From Pseudomonas maioricensis (GTDB lineage: Bacteria > Pseudomonadota > Gammaproteobacteria > Pseudomonadales > Pseudomonadaceae), in contig NZ_LOHG01000027.1 of assembly GCF_022790535.1 (NCBI RefSeq), positions 1 through 47,820 of the forward strand: a stretch of DNA of 47,820 nucleotides, given 5' to 3'. Made by a program: the position numbers and the translations under genes. Positions within the stretch are counted from its first letter, which is position 1, and every line of letters begins with the position of its first letter. The notes under the pieces were generated by a model. The model made no database searches. It had not been told where the DNA came from and saw nothing but the letters and a program-made list of their open reading frames with translations. This document shows positions 7,728 through 15,925 of the stretch, one piece after another.

Positions 7728-9122
7728 CTAGGCTTCGCACGCTTGAGTGGCTGGGTTGACCATCCGCTCCAGAGTCGCGCGATCCAATAGTTCTGTGTCT
7801 AATTTGATGTAAATGGCTGCTTCTTCCGCAACCACCACTGCATCCGTTACGCCTTCTACGGCCTTGAGTCTGTCTGCCAGGCCCGCATCACGAAGGGCTT
7901 CAGGCGACAAGGGCAGACGCAGGCTCGTCACGTAAGGCGGTTCACGCATGGTCACTGCAACTGCCAGCCAGATGGCGGCCATCGCAGCACCACCAAGGAA
8001 CACCACGTCGAGCCCGCCATGCTGGAATAACCAGCCGCCGAGTATCCCACCTGCGGCCGAACCAAGAAACTGGCTGGTGGAATAAACCCCCATCGCCGTA
8101 CCTTTTCCGCCAGCCGGTGACACTTTGCTGATCAATGACGGCAAAGACGCTTCCAGCAGGTTGAACGCGATGAAGAATACCACTGTCCCGATGACCAGTG
8201 CTCGCAACGTGTTCCCAAACTCCCAGAAGAATAGTTCAGTGAGCATCAGTACGGCGACCGCACCAATGAGCACACGCTTCATCTGACGCCTTTTCTCACC
8301 ATAAATGATGAATGGAATCATTGCGAAAAATGAGATCAGCAGCGCCGTTAGGTAGACCCACCAGTGCTGCTCCTTGGGCAAACCGGCTTTTTCGACCAGC
8401 GCCAGAGGCAAGGCGACGAAGCTTGACATGAGCATCGCGTGCAACACGAAGATACCCAAATCCAGACGCAGCAGATCCGGGTGGCGCAAGGTTGGGCCCA
8501 ATGCCTGACGTGCTACACCGGATTCACGATGCTGCAAGGTGCCGGTATTTTTCGGCACCACGAAGGCAACGATGCCAATGCCCAGAAAGGCCATGCCTCC
8601 GGTCGCAAGAAACAGACCGGACAAACCGAAGGCGCTGGTCAGGATCGGGCCAACAACCATAGCGATGGCAAACGACAGGCCGATGGTCATGCCAATCATG
8701 GCCATCGCTTTCGTGCGGTGCTGTTCGCGGGTCAGATCCGAGAGTAGCGCCATGACCGCCGCGGATATCGCACCTGCGCCCTGCAGGATGCGCCCTGCGA
8801 TGATTCCCCAGATCGAATCGGCGCTGGCCGCCAGAACGCTGCCTAGGGCAAAAATGATCAAGCCGAAATAGATCACCGGGCGACGGCCGATACGATCGGA
8901 AATGATCCCGAAAGGGATTTGCAGGAAGGCCTGGGTCAAGCCGTAGGCACCGATTGCCAGACCGATCAACGCAGGGCTCGCCCCCGCCAGATCCATGCCA
9001 TAGGTCGCCAGCACGGGCAACACCATGAACATGCCGAGCATGCGAAACGCAAAAACCAGTGCAAGACCGCCTGCCGCGCGGGTCTCGCCGCCGCTCATTC
9101 GCTCGCTGTGGGGATCGTGCAT
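7728..9122 (-). CDS. MFS transporter, YajR-like
   Basis: A 464-aa inner-membrane exporter of the drug/H+ antiporter MFS type with about 12 membrane segments. Motif A lies between segments 2 and 3 (GIISDRIGRRP, about 72-82), and the motif-C-like GPILTSAFG occurs in segment 5. A soluble domain of roughly 65 residues follows the last segment, as in E. coli YajR, where it is a ferredoxin-like YAM domain. The substrate is unknown. It diverges from uvrA with 190 bp between the two starts and sits 9 bp before ssb. It corresponds by position to PA4233. Confidence 0.92.
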   Translation of the reverse strand: MHDPHSERMSGGETRAAGGLALVFAFRMLGMFMVLPVLATYGMDLAGASPALIGLAIGAYGLTQAFLQIPFGIISDRIGRRPVIYFGLIIFALGSVLAASADSIWGIIAGRILQGAGAISAAVMALLSDLTREQHRTKAMAMIGMTIGLSFAIAMVVGPILTSAFGLSGLFLATGGMAFLGIGIVAFVVPKNTGTLQHRESGVARQALGPTLRHPDLLRLDLGIFVLHAMLMSSFVALPLALVEKAGLPKEQHWWVYLTALLISFFAMIPFIIYGEKRRQMKRVLIGAVAVLMLTELFFWEFGNTLRALVIGTVVFFIAFNLLEASLPSLISKVSPAGGKGTAMGVYSTSQFLGSAAGGILGGWLFQHGGLDVVFLGGAAMAAIWLAVAVTMREPPYVTSLRLPLSPEALRDAGLADRLKAVEGVTDAVVVAEEAAIYIKLDTELLDRATLERMVNPATQACEA

Positions 9123-9168
9123 GGAAAAACCTCGTGTGAACCGGCGGCGATTCTACCAGTCCCATCGA

Positions 9169-9278
9169 TTGACGGGGTATATCGCGACGCTATGACACGC
9201 CTAGATGACACAGTCTTCATTTAAGGCTACAAGAGCCGACTAGATAGTGTGCATCCATCCAGTATTTGTCCGTATACT
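9169..9278 (+). promoter_or_regulatory. Candidate uvrA promoter region
   Basis: Two weak candidates lie in the uvrA upstream region. One is TTGACG (9169-9174) with TATGAC (9191-9196), spacing 16. The other is a good -10, TATACT (9273-9278), without a good -35. The whole 9123-9312 interval contains no CTG triplet, so the CTG-N10-CAG LexA box that controls uvrA in E. coli is absent. Confidence 0.35.
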
Positions 9279-9312
9279 CCTACGTTTTCGACGCCCGCCG
9301 TGCGAGGCCACT

Positions 9313-12147
9313 TTGGACAAGATCCTGATTCGTGGGGCCCGAACCCACAACCTGAAAAATATTGACCTGACCCTGCCACGCGACAAGCTGATCGTGATTA
9401 CCGGGCTTTCCGGCTCTGGCAAATCGTCGTTGGCTTTCGACACGCTGTATGCCGAAGGGCAACGGCGCTATGTCGAATCACTTTCAGCGTATGCCCGGCA
9501 ATTCCTTTCGATGATGGAAAAGCCGGACGTCGACACCATTGAAGGTCTGTCGCCGGCTATTTCCATCGAGCAAAAATCGACATCGCATAACCCGCGCTCG
9601 ACCGTGGGCACGATCACCGAGATCTACGACTATCTGCGCCTTCTATACGCACGTGTAGGTCAGCCTCGTTGCCCGGATCATGACATCCCGCTGGAAGCGC
9701 AGACCGTTAGCCAGATGGTTGACCTGGTTATGGCGCAACCTGAAGGCAGCAAACTGATGCTGTTGGCCCCGGTTGTTCGTGAACGCAAGGGCGAGCACTT
9801 GTCGGTGTTCGAGGAATTACGTGCCCAGGGTTTCGTACGCGCCCGGGTTGATGGCCGTCTCTGTGAGCTCGATGAGCTGCCAAAACTGGATAAACAGAAG
9901 AAGCACTCTATCGATGTGGTGGTCGACCGCTTCAAGGTTCGCGCAGACCTGCAGCAACGCCTTGCCGAATCTTTCGAGACTGCTCTGAAGCTCGCCGACG
10001 GTATCGCCTGGGTCGCGCCGATGGATGACGAGCCCGGCGAAGAAATGATTTTCTCTGCCCGCTTCGCCTGCCCGATTTGTGGCCATGCGATCAGCGAGCT
10101 GGAACCCAAGCTGTTCTCCTTCAACAACCCGGCTGGCGCCTGTCCGACTTGCGACGGCCTGGGTGTGAAGCAGTTCTTCGACATCAAACGACTGGTGAAT
10201 GCCGAATTGACGCTGGCTGAAGGCGCGATACGCGGCTGGGACCGGCGCAACGTGTATTACTTCCAGATGCTCGGCTCTTTGGCCAAGCATTACGATTTCA
10301 GCCTGGAAGTACCGTTCAAGGAACTGCCTGCCGACATTCAGAAGACTTTGCTTAACGGCAGCGGCTCGCAGAATGTTGACTTCCGCTATCTGAATGATCG
10401 TGGCGACATCGTCAAACGTGCTCACCCCTTCGAAGGCATCGTGCCCAATCTGGAACGTCGCTATCGGGAAACCGAGTCGGCGACCGTTCGCGAAGAGCTG
10501 GCCAAGTTTCTTGGTACTCAACCTTGCCCGGATTGCCGTGGTACTCGCCTGCGTCGCGAGGCTCGTCACGTGTGGGTGGGTGAAAAGACTTTGCCAGCAG
10601 TCACGAACATGCCAATCGGCGATGCCACCGAATATTTCGGTGTGCTGAAGCTGACCGGACGTCGTGGCGAAATCGCTGACAAAATTCTTAAAGAGATTCG
10701 CGAGCGCCTGCAGTTTCTGGTCAACGTCGGCCTTGATTACCTGACGCTTGATCGTAGCGCTGACACCCTGTCGGGCGGTGAGGCTCAGCGTATTCGTCTG
10801 GCCAGCCAGATTGGTGCCGGCCTCGTCGGCGTGATGTACATCCTCGATGAGCCTTCGATCGGGCTGCACCAACGAGACAACGACCGGTTGTTGGGCACAC
10901 TCAAGCATCTGCGCGATATCGGCAACACGGTGATTGTGGTGGAGCATGACGAAGATGCTATTCGCCTTGCCGATTACGTGGTCGACATCGGTCCAGGTGC
11001 TGGTGTGCACGGTGGGCACATCGTTGCAGAAGGTACACCGGACCAAGTCATGTCACACCCTGACTCACTCACCGGCAAGTACCTCTCCGGCCGCGTGAAG
11101 ATCGCAGTGCCAGCCAAACGCACGCCGCGCAACAAAAAGCTGTCACTGACCCTCAAGGGCGCCCGTGGCAACAACTTGCGCAACGTCGATCTGGAAATTC
11201 CAATTGGCTTGTTGACCTGTGTGACTGGCGTTTCCGGCTCGGGCAAATCAACGCTGATCAACAACACGCTGTTTCCGCTCAGCGCGACAGCACTGAATGG
11301 CGCAACCACGCTGGAGGCGGCGACCCACGACAGCATCAAAGGCCTGGAGCACCTGGACAAGGTCGTCGATATCGACCAAAGCCCGATCGGTCGCACACCG
11401 CGCTCCAATCCGGCAACTTACACCGGGCTGTTCACGCCAATCCGCGAGCTGTTCTCTGGCGTACCAGAGTCACGGTCCCGGGGATATGGCCCAGGACGCT
11501 TCTCCTTTAACGTCAAAGGCGGTCGCTGCGAGGCCTGCCAGGGTGATGGTCTGATCAAGGTCGAGATGCACTTCCTGCCAGACATCTACGTGCCGTGCGA
11601 CGTGTGTAAGAGCAAGCGCTACAACCGTGAAACCCTTGAGATCAAATACAAGGGCAAAAGCATCCACGAAGTGCTGGAAATGACCATTGAAGAAGCACGC
11701 GAATTCTTCGATGCGGTTCCAGCCCTGGCGCGCAAGCTACAGACGTTGATGGATGTGGGCCTTTCGTACATCAAACTGGGTCAATCGGCGACAACGCTAT
11801 CTGGCGGTGAAGCGCAGCGGGTGAAGCTGTCCCGCGAGCTGTCCAAGCGCGACACCGGCAAAACCCTGTACATCCTCGACGAGCCGACCACAGGGTTGCA
11901 CTTCGCGGATATTCAGCAGTTGCTGGACGTACTGCATCGCCTGCGCGACCACGGCAACACAGTGGTGGTTATCGAGCACAACCTGGACGTGATCAAGACT
12001 GCCGACTGGCTTGTGGACCTTGGTCCGGAAGGCGGCTCCAAAGGCGGCCAGATCATTGCCGTGGGCACCCCGGAGCAGGTGTCTGAAATGGAGCAGTCCT
12101 ACACAGGTCACTACCTCAAGCCGTTGCTGCTTAGAGATAAAGCCTGA
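9313..12147 (+). CDS. uvrA: UvrABC excinuclease subunit A
   Basis: A 944-aa ATPase that recognises DNA damage and loads UvrB in nucleotide excision repair. Two ABC halves are visible: Walker A GLSGSGKSS at residues 31-39 and GVSGSGKST in the second half, each with a signature motif (LSGGEAQRIRL, LSGGEAQRVKL) and Walker B (YILDEPSIGLHQ, YILDEPTTGLHF). Zinc-binding Cys clusters are CPICGHAI...CPTC and CEACQGDG...CDVC. The start is a TTG at 9313 with GAGG at 9303-9306, giving the family N-terminus (M)DKILIRGARTHNLKNI. The in-frame ATG at 9247 adds 22 residues with no family match and sits in the promoter region. Confidence 0.97.
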   Translation: MDKILIRGARTHNLKNIDLTLPRDKLIVITGLSGSGKSSLAFDTLYAEGQRRYVESLSAYARQFLSMMEKPDVDTIEGLSPAISIEQKSTSHNPRSTVGTITEIYDYLRLLYARVGQPRCPDHDIPLEAQTVSQMVDLVMAQPEGSKLMLLAPVVRERKGEHLSVFEELRAQGFVRARVDGRLCELDELPKLDKQKKHSIDVVVDRFKVRADLQQRLAESFETALKLADGIAWVAPMDDEPGEEMIFSARFACPICGHAISELEPKLFSFNNPAGACPTCDGLGVKQFFDIKRLVNAELTLAEGAIRGWDRRNVYYFQMLGSLAKHYDFSLEVPFKELPADIQKTLLNGSGSQNVDFRYLNDRGDIVKRAHPFEGIVPNLERRYRETESATVREELAKFLGTQPCPDCRGTRLRREARHVWVGEKTLPAVTNMPIGDATEYFGVLKLTGRRGEIADKILKEIRERLQFLVNVGLDYLTLDRSADTLSGGEAQRIRLASQIGAGLVGVMYILDEPSIGLHQRDNDRLLGTLKHLRDIGNTVIVVEHDEDAIRLADYVVDIGPGAGVHGGHIVAEGTPDQVMSHPDSLTGKYLSGRVKIAVPAKRTPRNKKLSLTLKGARGNNLRNVDLEIPIGLLTCVTGVSGSGKSTLINNTLFPLSATALNGATTLEAATHDSIKGLEHLDKVVDIDQSPIGRTPRSNPATYTGLFTPIRELFSGVPESRSRGYGPGRFSFNVKGGRCEACQGDGLIKVEMHFLPDIYVPCDVCKSKRYNRETLEIKYKGKSIHEVLEMTIEEAREFFDAVPALARKLQTLMDVGLSYIKLGQSATTLSGGEAQRVKLSRELSKRDTGKTLYILDEPTTGLHFADIQQLLDVLHRLRDHGNTVVVIEHNLDVIKTADWLVDLGPEGGSKGGQIIAVGTPEQVSEMEQSYTGHYLKPLLLRDKA

Positions 12148-12168
12148 CGCTGTTTGACCGGTTGAACG

Positions 12169-12207
12169 AAAAAGCCCCTGTCACGTGAAGTGCAGGGGCT
12201 TTTTTTT
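12169..12207. terminator. Bidirectional intrinsic terminator
   Basis: AAAGCCCCTG (12171-12180) pairs with CAGGGGCTTT (12193-12202), with an inner CAC/GTG extension. Eight T follow on the plus strand and five A precede. It serves uvrA (plus) and ftnA (minus), which converge here. Confidence 0.9.
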
Positions 12208-12223
12208 GCAGCTTGGCGAAGAA

Positions 12224-12688
12224 TCAGAACTGCGATTGCAGGTAGTTTTCCAGGCCTATGGTCTTGATGAGACCCAGCTGCTTTTCGAGCCAATACGTGT
12301 GATCTTCTTCGGTGTCGGCAAGCTGAACACGCAAAATGTCCCGGCTGACGTAGTCCTTGTGCAGCTCGCAGAGCTCAATGCCTTTGCACAGTGCAGCACG
12401 GACCTTGTATTCCAGACGCAGATCAGCGGCGAACATCTCGGGCACCGTAGTACCAACCTCCAGGTCATCCGGACGCATCCGCGGAGTGCCTTCGAGCATC
12501 AAGATACGACGCATCAGAGCATCGGCGTGCTGTGCCTCTTCTTCCATCTCGTGATTGATACGCTCGTAGAGCTTGGTAAAGCCCCAGTCTTCGTACATAC
12601 GCGAATGAACGAAATATTGGTCACGCGCTGCCAATTCGCCCACCAGCAGCGTATTGAGATAATCGATTACTTCCGGGTGGCCTAGCAT
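12224..12688 (-). CDS. ftnA: Bacterial ferritin (FtnA; often labelled bacterioferritin A)
   Basis: A 154-aa four-helix iron-storage subunit. All six ferroxidase ligands are present: Glu18, Glu51, His54, Glu94, Glu127 and His130. Position 52, the haem-ligand Met in true bacterioferritins, is Ala (EEEAQHAD), so this protein should not bind haem between subunits. The P. aeruginosa homologue PA4235, first called BfrA, was reclassified as FtnA for this reason. The start at 12688 has AGGAGA upstream; the frame extends to 12745 but those residues are not part of the family. It follows the catalase gene on the same strand but is separated from it by a terminator, and is preceded by phased A-tracts. 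Confidence 0.95.
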   Translation of the reverse strand: MLGHPEVIDYLNTLLVGELAARDQYFVHSRMYEDWGFTKLYERINHEMEEEAQHADALMRRILMLEGTPRMRPDDLEVGTTVPEMFAADLRLEYKVRAALCKGIELCELHKDYVSRDILRVQLADTEEDHTYWLEKQLGLIKTIGLENYLQSQF

Positions 12689-12752
12689 CGCCCACGTCTC
12701 CTGCCTGAAAGTGCATAGTCTGAACCAACCGCCTGCGAAGGTCACTGGCCAG

Positions 12753-12791
12753 AGCGATAAAAAGCGACAAAAAGCAGCGAAAAACCAGCGA
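12753..12791 (-). promoter_or_regulatory. Phased A-tracts and AGCGA repeats upstream of ftnA
   Basis: On the plus strand AGCGA occurs at 12753, 12763, 12776 and 12787, and runs of five A occur at 12759-12763, 12769-12773 and 12780-12784. The A-tracts are 10 and 11 bp apart, so they fall on one helix face, as in intrinsically curved DNA. The element lies 65-100 bp upstream of the ftnA start, where a promoter would be. I see no clear -35/-10 pair. Confidence 0.4.
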
Positions 12792-12800
12792 TTAGATACG

Positions 12801-12825
12801 AAAAACCGCCCAAATGAGGGCGGTT
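12801..12825 (-). terminator. Catalase gene terminator
   Basis: On the minus strand AACCGCCC pairs with GGGCGGTT around TCATTT, followed by five U (the plus-strand A run at 12801-12805). It lies 18 nt after the catalase stop codon, so the catalase and ferritin genes are mostly separate transcripts. Confidence 0.85.
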
Positions 12826-12842
12826 CCGTTTATCACTTAGAC

Positions 12843-14291
12843 TTACATCAACGATACGCCCAGCACTTTCGCAATACCTTCGCCGTAAGCGGCATCAGCC
12901 TTGTAGAAATGCTGCAACTGACGCTGCACTACATCGTTGGAAACACCCGCCATCGTGCCGGCAATATTGTTGATCAACAGCGCTTTTTGATCAACGCTCA
13001 TGAGTTTGAACAACTTCCCCGCTTGGCTGTAGTAGTCGCCATCTTCGCGGTGATCGTAGCGATCAGCAGCCCCGCTAAGGGCCAAGCCCGGCTCAGCATA
13101 GTGCGGCGCTTGCTTTGGCGCATCCGAGTAGCTATTTGGCTCGTAGTTGGGCGCAGAACCACCGTTGCTACCGAAAGCCATTGCACCGTCACGTTGATAG
13201 CTATGTACAGGATTCTTTGGTGCATTGATTGGCAACTGCTGGTGATTTGTACCTACACGGTAGCGGTGAGCATCAGCGTAAGCGAAAACACGCCCTTGAA
13301 GCATACGATCTGGAGACAGGCCGACACCAGGGACCATGTTGCTTGGGCCGAACGCCGCCTGCTCTACCTCGGCGAAGTAGTTAAGCGGATTGCGATTGAG
13401 CTCAATCTCACCGACCTCGATCAGCGGGTACTCTTTCTGCGACCACGTTTTGGTCACGTCGAAAGGGTTCTCGTGATGGTTTGCAGCCTGTGCCTCAGTC
13501 ATCAATTGAATGCAGACGGTCCACTTCGGAAACTCGCCTTTCTCAATAGCCGTGAACAGGTCGCGCTGAGCGTAGTCCGGATCGGTCCCGGCAATACGCG
13601 CAGCATCGGCAGGCGTGAGGTTTTTGATGCCCTGCTGGGTCTTGTAGTGCCATTTGACCCAGTGACGTTCACCACTGGCGCTAATCAGGCTATAGGTGTG
13701 GCTGCCGAACCCGTGCATGTGGCGATAGCCATCCGGGATGCCACGGTCCGAGAACAGAATCGTCACCTGATGCAGCGCCTCAGGGGAATGCGACCAGAAA
13801 TCCCACATCATTTGAGCGTTTTTGAGGTTGGTCTGCGGCTGGCGCTTTTGGGTGTGGATGAAGTCAGGAAACTTCATCGGGTCACGAATGAAGAATACCG
13901 GCGTGTTGTTACCCACGATGTCCCAGTTGCCTTCTTCTGTGTAGAACTTCAGGGCAAACCCACGCGGATCTCGCTCGGTATCAGCCGAACCACGTTCGCC
14001 GCCGACAGTGGAAAAACGCAGAAATATGGGGGTCTGTTTACCCACTGAATTAAAGAGGTTGGCACTGGTGTATTGGGTGATGTCACGGCTAACCGTGAAA
14101 GTACCGTGAGCACCCGAGCCTTTCGCGTGTACACGACGCTCAGGGATGTTTTCACGATTGAAATGAGCAAGCTTCTCGATCAGGTGAAAATCATCGAGCA
14201 ACAAAGGGCCACGCGGACCGGCCGAGCGGGAATTCTGATTATCAGCTACAGGAGCGCCGCTGGCGGTGGTAAGAGTCTTGGACTGGCTCAT
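12843..14291 (-). CDS. katA: Monofunctional haem catalase, small-subunit type
   Basis: A 482-aa enzyme that converts hydrogen peroxide to water and oxygen, of the small-subunit clade-3 type. The catalytic His55 (RRVHAKGSG), Asn128 (VGNN) and haem-ligand Tyr338 (GRVFAYADAHRYR) are all present. There is no signal peptide, so it is cytosolic. It follows AGAGGA and ATG. It lies between rplQ and ftnA, as katA does in P. aeruginosa, where the ferritin encoded next to it is known to support catalase activity. The upstream region carries a plausible OxyR site and a good promoter. The symbol is given by synteny and clade. Confidence 0.95.
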   Translation of the reverse strand: MSQSKTLTTASGAPVADNQNSRSAGPRGPLLLDDFHLIEKLAHFNRENIPERRVHAKGSGAHGTFTVSRDITQYTSANLFNSVGKQTPIFLRFSTVGGERGSADTERDPRGFALKFYTEEGNWDIVGNNTPVFFIRDPMKFPDFIHTQKRQPQTNLKNAQMMWDFWSHSPEALHQVTILFSDRGIPDGYRHMHGFGSHTYSLISASGERHWVKWHYKTQQGIKNLTPADAARIAGTDPDYAQRDLFTAIEKGEFPKWTVCIQLMTEAQAANHHENPFDVTKTWSQKEYPLIEVGEIELNRNPLNYFAEVEQAAFGPSNMVPGVGLSPDRMLQGRVFAYADAHRYRVGTNHQQLPINAPKNPVHSYQRDGAMAFGSNGGSAPNYEPNSYSDAPKQAPHYAEPGLALSGAADRYDHREDGDYYSQAGKLFKLMSVDQKALLINNIAGTMAGVSNDVVQRQLQHFYKADAAYGEGIAKVLGVSLM

Positions 14292-14339
14292 TAATAATTT
14301 TCCTCTGGCAAAAACGACCGGCTAATCGGCATGGCAGAG

Positions 14340-14406
14340 ATTATTGTCCAGTTTTGTTACACGGCAAAATTTATTAAATCTTGATTGTCGATAGGTATAT
14401 CCAATC
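14340..14406 (-). promoter_or_regulatory. Catalase promoter with candidate OxyR site
   Basis: On the minus strand a -35 TTGCCG (14362-14367) and -10 AATAAT (14340-14345) have 16-bp spacing, placing the start near 14333, about 42 nt before the ATG. On the plus strand 14390-14406 reads GATAGGT, 3 bp, TCCAATC; this matches the OxyR dyad GATAGGT-N3-ACCTATC at 12 of 14 positions. A second, degraded dyad would fill 14368-14384, directly against the -35, the normal place for OxyR activation. Confidence 0.5.
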
Positions 14407-14428
14407 CACACACGCGAAGCCGAAAAAC

Positions 14429-14454
14429 AAAAAACCGGGCACAGGGCCCGGTTT
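14429..14454 (-). terminator. Alpha operon terminator after rplQ
   Basis: AAACCGGGC (14432-14440) and GCCCGGTTT (14446-14454) pair around a 5-nt loop. On the minus strand the stem is followed by a U run (plus-strand A run 14429-14434). It lies about 20 nt after the rplQ stop. Confidence 0.88.
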
Positions 14455-14472
14455 CTTGTTCAAACTAACATC

Positions 14473-14859
14473 TTACTCAGCGGATACAGCTTCACCGCCA
14501 GCAGGACGATCAACCAGCTCGACATACGCCATAGGCGCGTTGTCGCCAGTGCGGAAACCGCACTTCAGGATGCGCAGATAGCCACCCTCGCGAGTTGCAT
14601 AACGCTTGCCCAGATCGTTGAACAGCTTACCAACGATTGCTTTCGAACGAGTACGGTCGAAAGCCAGACGGCGGTTAGCCAGACTGTCTGTTTTAGCCAA
14701 AGTGATCAGCGGCTCAGCAACGCGACGCAGTTCTTTAGCTTTCGGCAATGTAGTTTTGATCAGCTCGTGCTCGAACAGCGACACCGCCATGTTTTGGAAC
14801 ATGGCCTTACGGTGCGAGCTAGTCCGGCTCAGGTGACGACCACTTTTACGATGACGCAT
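14473..14859 (-). CDS. rplQ: 50S ribosomal protein L17
   Basis: A 128-aa large-subunit protein that binds 23S rRNA near the exit-tunnel side. The N-terminus MRHRKSGRHLSRTSSHRKAM is the strongly conserved L17 signature, and LANRRLAFDRTRSKAIVGKLF follows. The length is normal for Pseudomonas. It is the last gene of the alpha operon, 42 bp after rpoA, and is followed by an intrinsic terminator. Confidence 0.98.
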   Translation of the reverse strand: MRHRKSGRHLSRTSSHRKAMFQNMAVSLFEHELIKTTLPKAKELRRVAEPLITLAKTDSLANRRLAFDRTRSKAIVGKLFNDLGKRYATREGGYLRILKCGFRTGDNAPMAYVELVDRPAGGEAVSAE

Positions 14860-14901
14860 GGTTCATTCCTTACCAAACACAACGTTCGGTGATTACGACG
14901 A

Positions 14902-15903
14902 TCAGGCAGTCGCCTTGTCGTCCTTCTTAAGACTTGCCGGCGGCCAGTTGTCGAGGCGCATGCCGAGGGACAGACCACGGGAGGCCAGGACGTCCTTGAT
15001 CTCAGTCAAGGATTTCTTGCCAAGGTTTGGAGTCTTCAACAGTTCTACTTCGGTGCGCTGAATCAGGTCGCCGATGTAGTAAATGTTCTCCGCCTTGAGG
15101 CAGTTGGCCGAACGTACAGTCAGTTCCAGATCGTCAACCGGACGGAGCAGGATCGGATCGATCTCGTCTTCCTGTTCGATTACCACTGGTTCGCTGTCAC
15201 CTTTGAGGTCGACGAACGCAGCCAACTGCTGTTGCAGAATGGTTGCAGCGCGGCGAATAGCCTCTTCAGGATCCAGAGTACCGTTGGTTTCCAGATCAAT
15301 AACCAGCTTGTCCAGGTTAGTACGCTGCTCGACACGGGCGTTTTCCACCACGTATGCGATACGGCGAACCGGGCTGAACGAAGAGTCAAGCTGCAAGCGA
15401 CCAATGCTGCGGCTTTCGTCCTCATCGCTCTGACGCGAGTCTGCCGGTTCATAACCACGACCACGAGCTACGGTGAGCTTCATGTTCAGGGCGCCGTTAG
15501 ACGCCAGGTTAGCGATTACGTGATCGGGGTTAACGATCTCGACATCATGATCCAGCTGAATATCGGCAGCGGTAACCACCCCCGAACCCTTCTTCGACAA
15601 GGTCAGCGTAACTTCGTCTCGACCGTGCAGCTTGATAGCCAGACCTTTAAGGTTCAACAGGATTTCAATTACATCTTCCTGTACACCTTCGATGGCGCTG
15701 TACTCGTGGAGTACACCGTCAATCTCGGCCTCGACTACTGCACAGCCGGGCATGGAGGACAACAGGATGCGGCGCAGCGCGTTGCCCAGGGTATGGCCGA
15801 AACCACGCTCGAGAGGCTCGAGTGTGATCTTGGCGCGGGTTGGACTGACAACCTGCACATCAATATGGCGGGGTGTCAGGAACTCATTTACCGAAATCTG
15901 CAT
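14902..15903 (-). CDS. rpoA: RNA polymerase alpha subunit
   Basis: A 333-aa subunit that dimerises to nucleate RNA polymerase assembly. The N-terminal domain (about 1-235) contains LGNALRRILLSSMPGCAV. A linker leads to the C-terminal domain (about 248-325), which binds UP elements and activators; its DNA-contact patch LTVRSANCLKAENI, with the Arg and Asn equivalent to E. coli R265 and N268, is intact. It lies 22 bp after rpsD and 42 bp before rplQ in the alpha operon. Confidence 0.99.
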   Translation of the reverse strand: MQISVNEFLTPRHIDVQVVSPTRAKITLEPLERGFGHTLGNALRRILLSSMPGCAVVEAEIDGVLHEYSAIEGVQEDVIEILLNLKGLAIKLHGRDEVTLTLSKKGSGVVTAADIQLDHDVEIVNPDHVIANLASNGALNMKLTVARGRGYEPADSRQSDEDESRSIGRLQLDSSFSPVRRIAYVVENARVEQRTNLDKLVIDLETNGTLDPEEAIRRAATILQQQLAAFVDLKGDSEPVVIEQEDEIDPILLRPVDDLELTVRSANCLKAENIYYIGDLIQRTEVELLKTPNLGKKSLTEIKDVLASRGLSLGMRLDNWPPASLKKDDKATA

Positions 15904-15925
15904 GGATGCACCTATTTTCTAGCCC

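Noticed and set aside
9247..9312. ATG-initiated N-terminal extension of uvrA
   Set aside because: The 22 extra residues match nothing in UvrA and lie in the promoter region; the TTG at 9313 has a Shine-Dalgarno sequence and the family N-terminus.
12711..14048. A 445-codon plus-strand frame opposite the catalase gene
   Set aside because: Antisense shadow; catalase on the minus strand has all catalytic residues, while the plus frame shows no family features.
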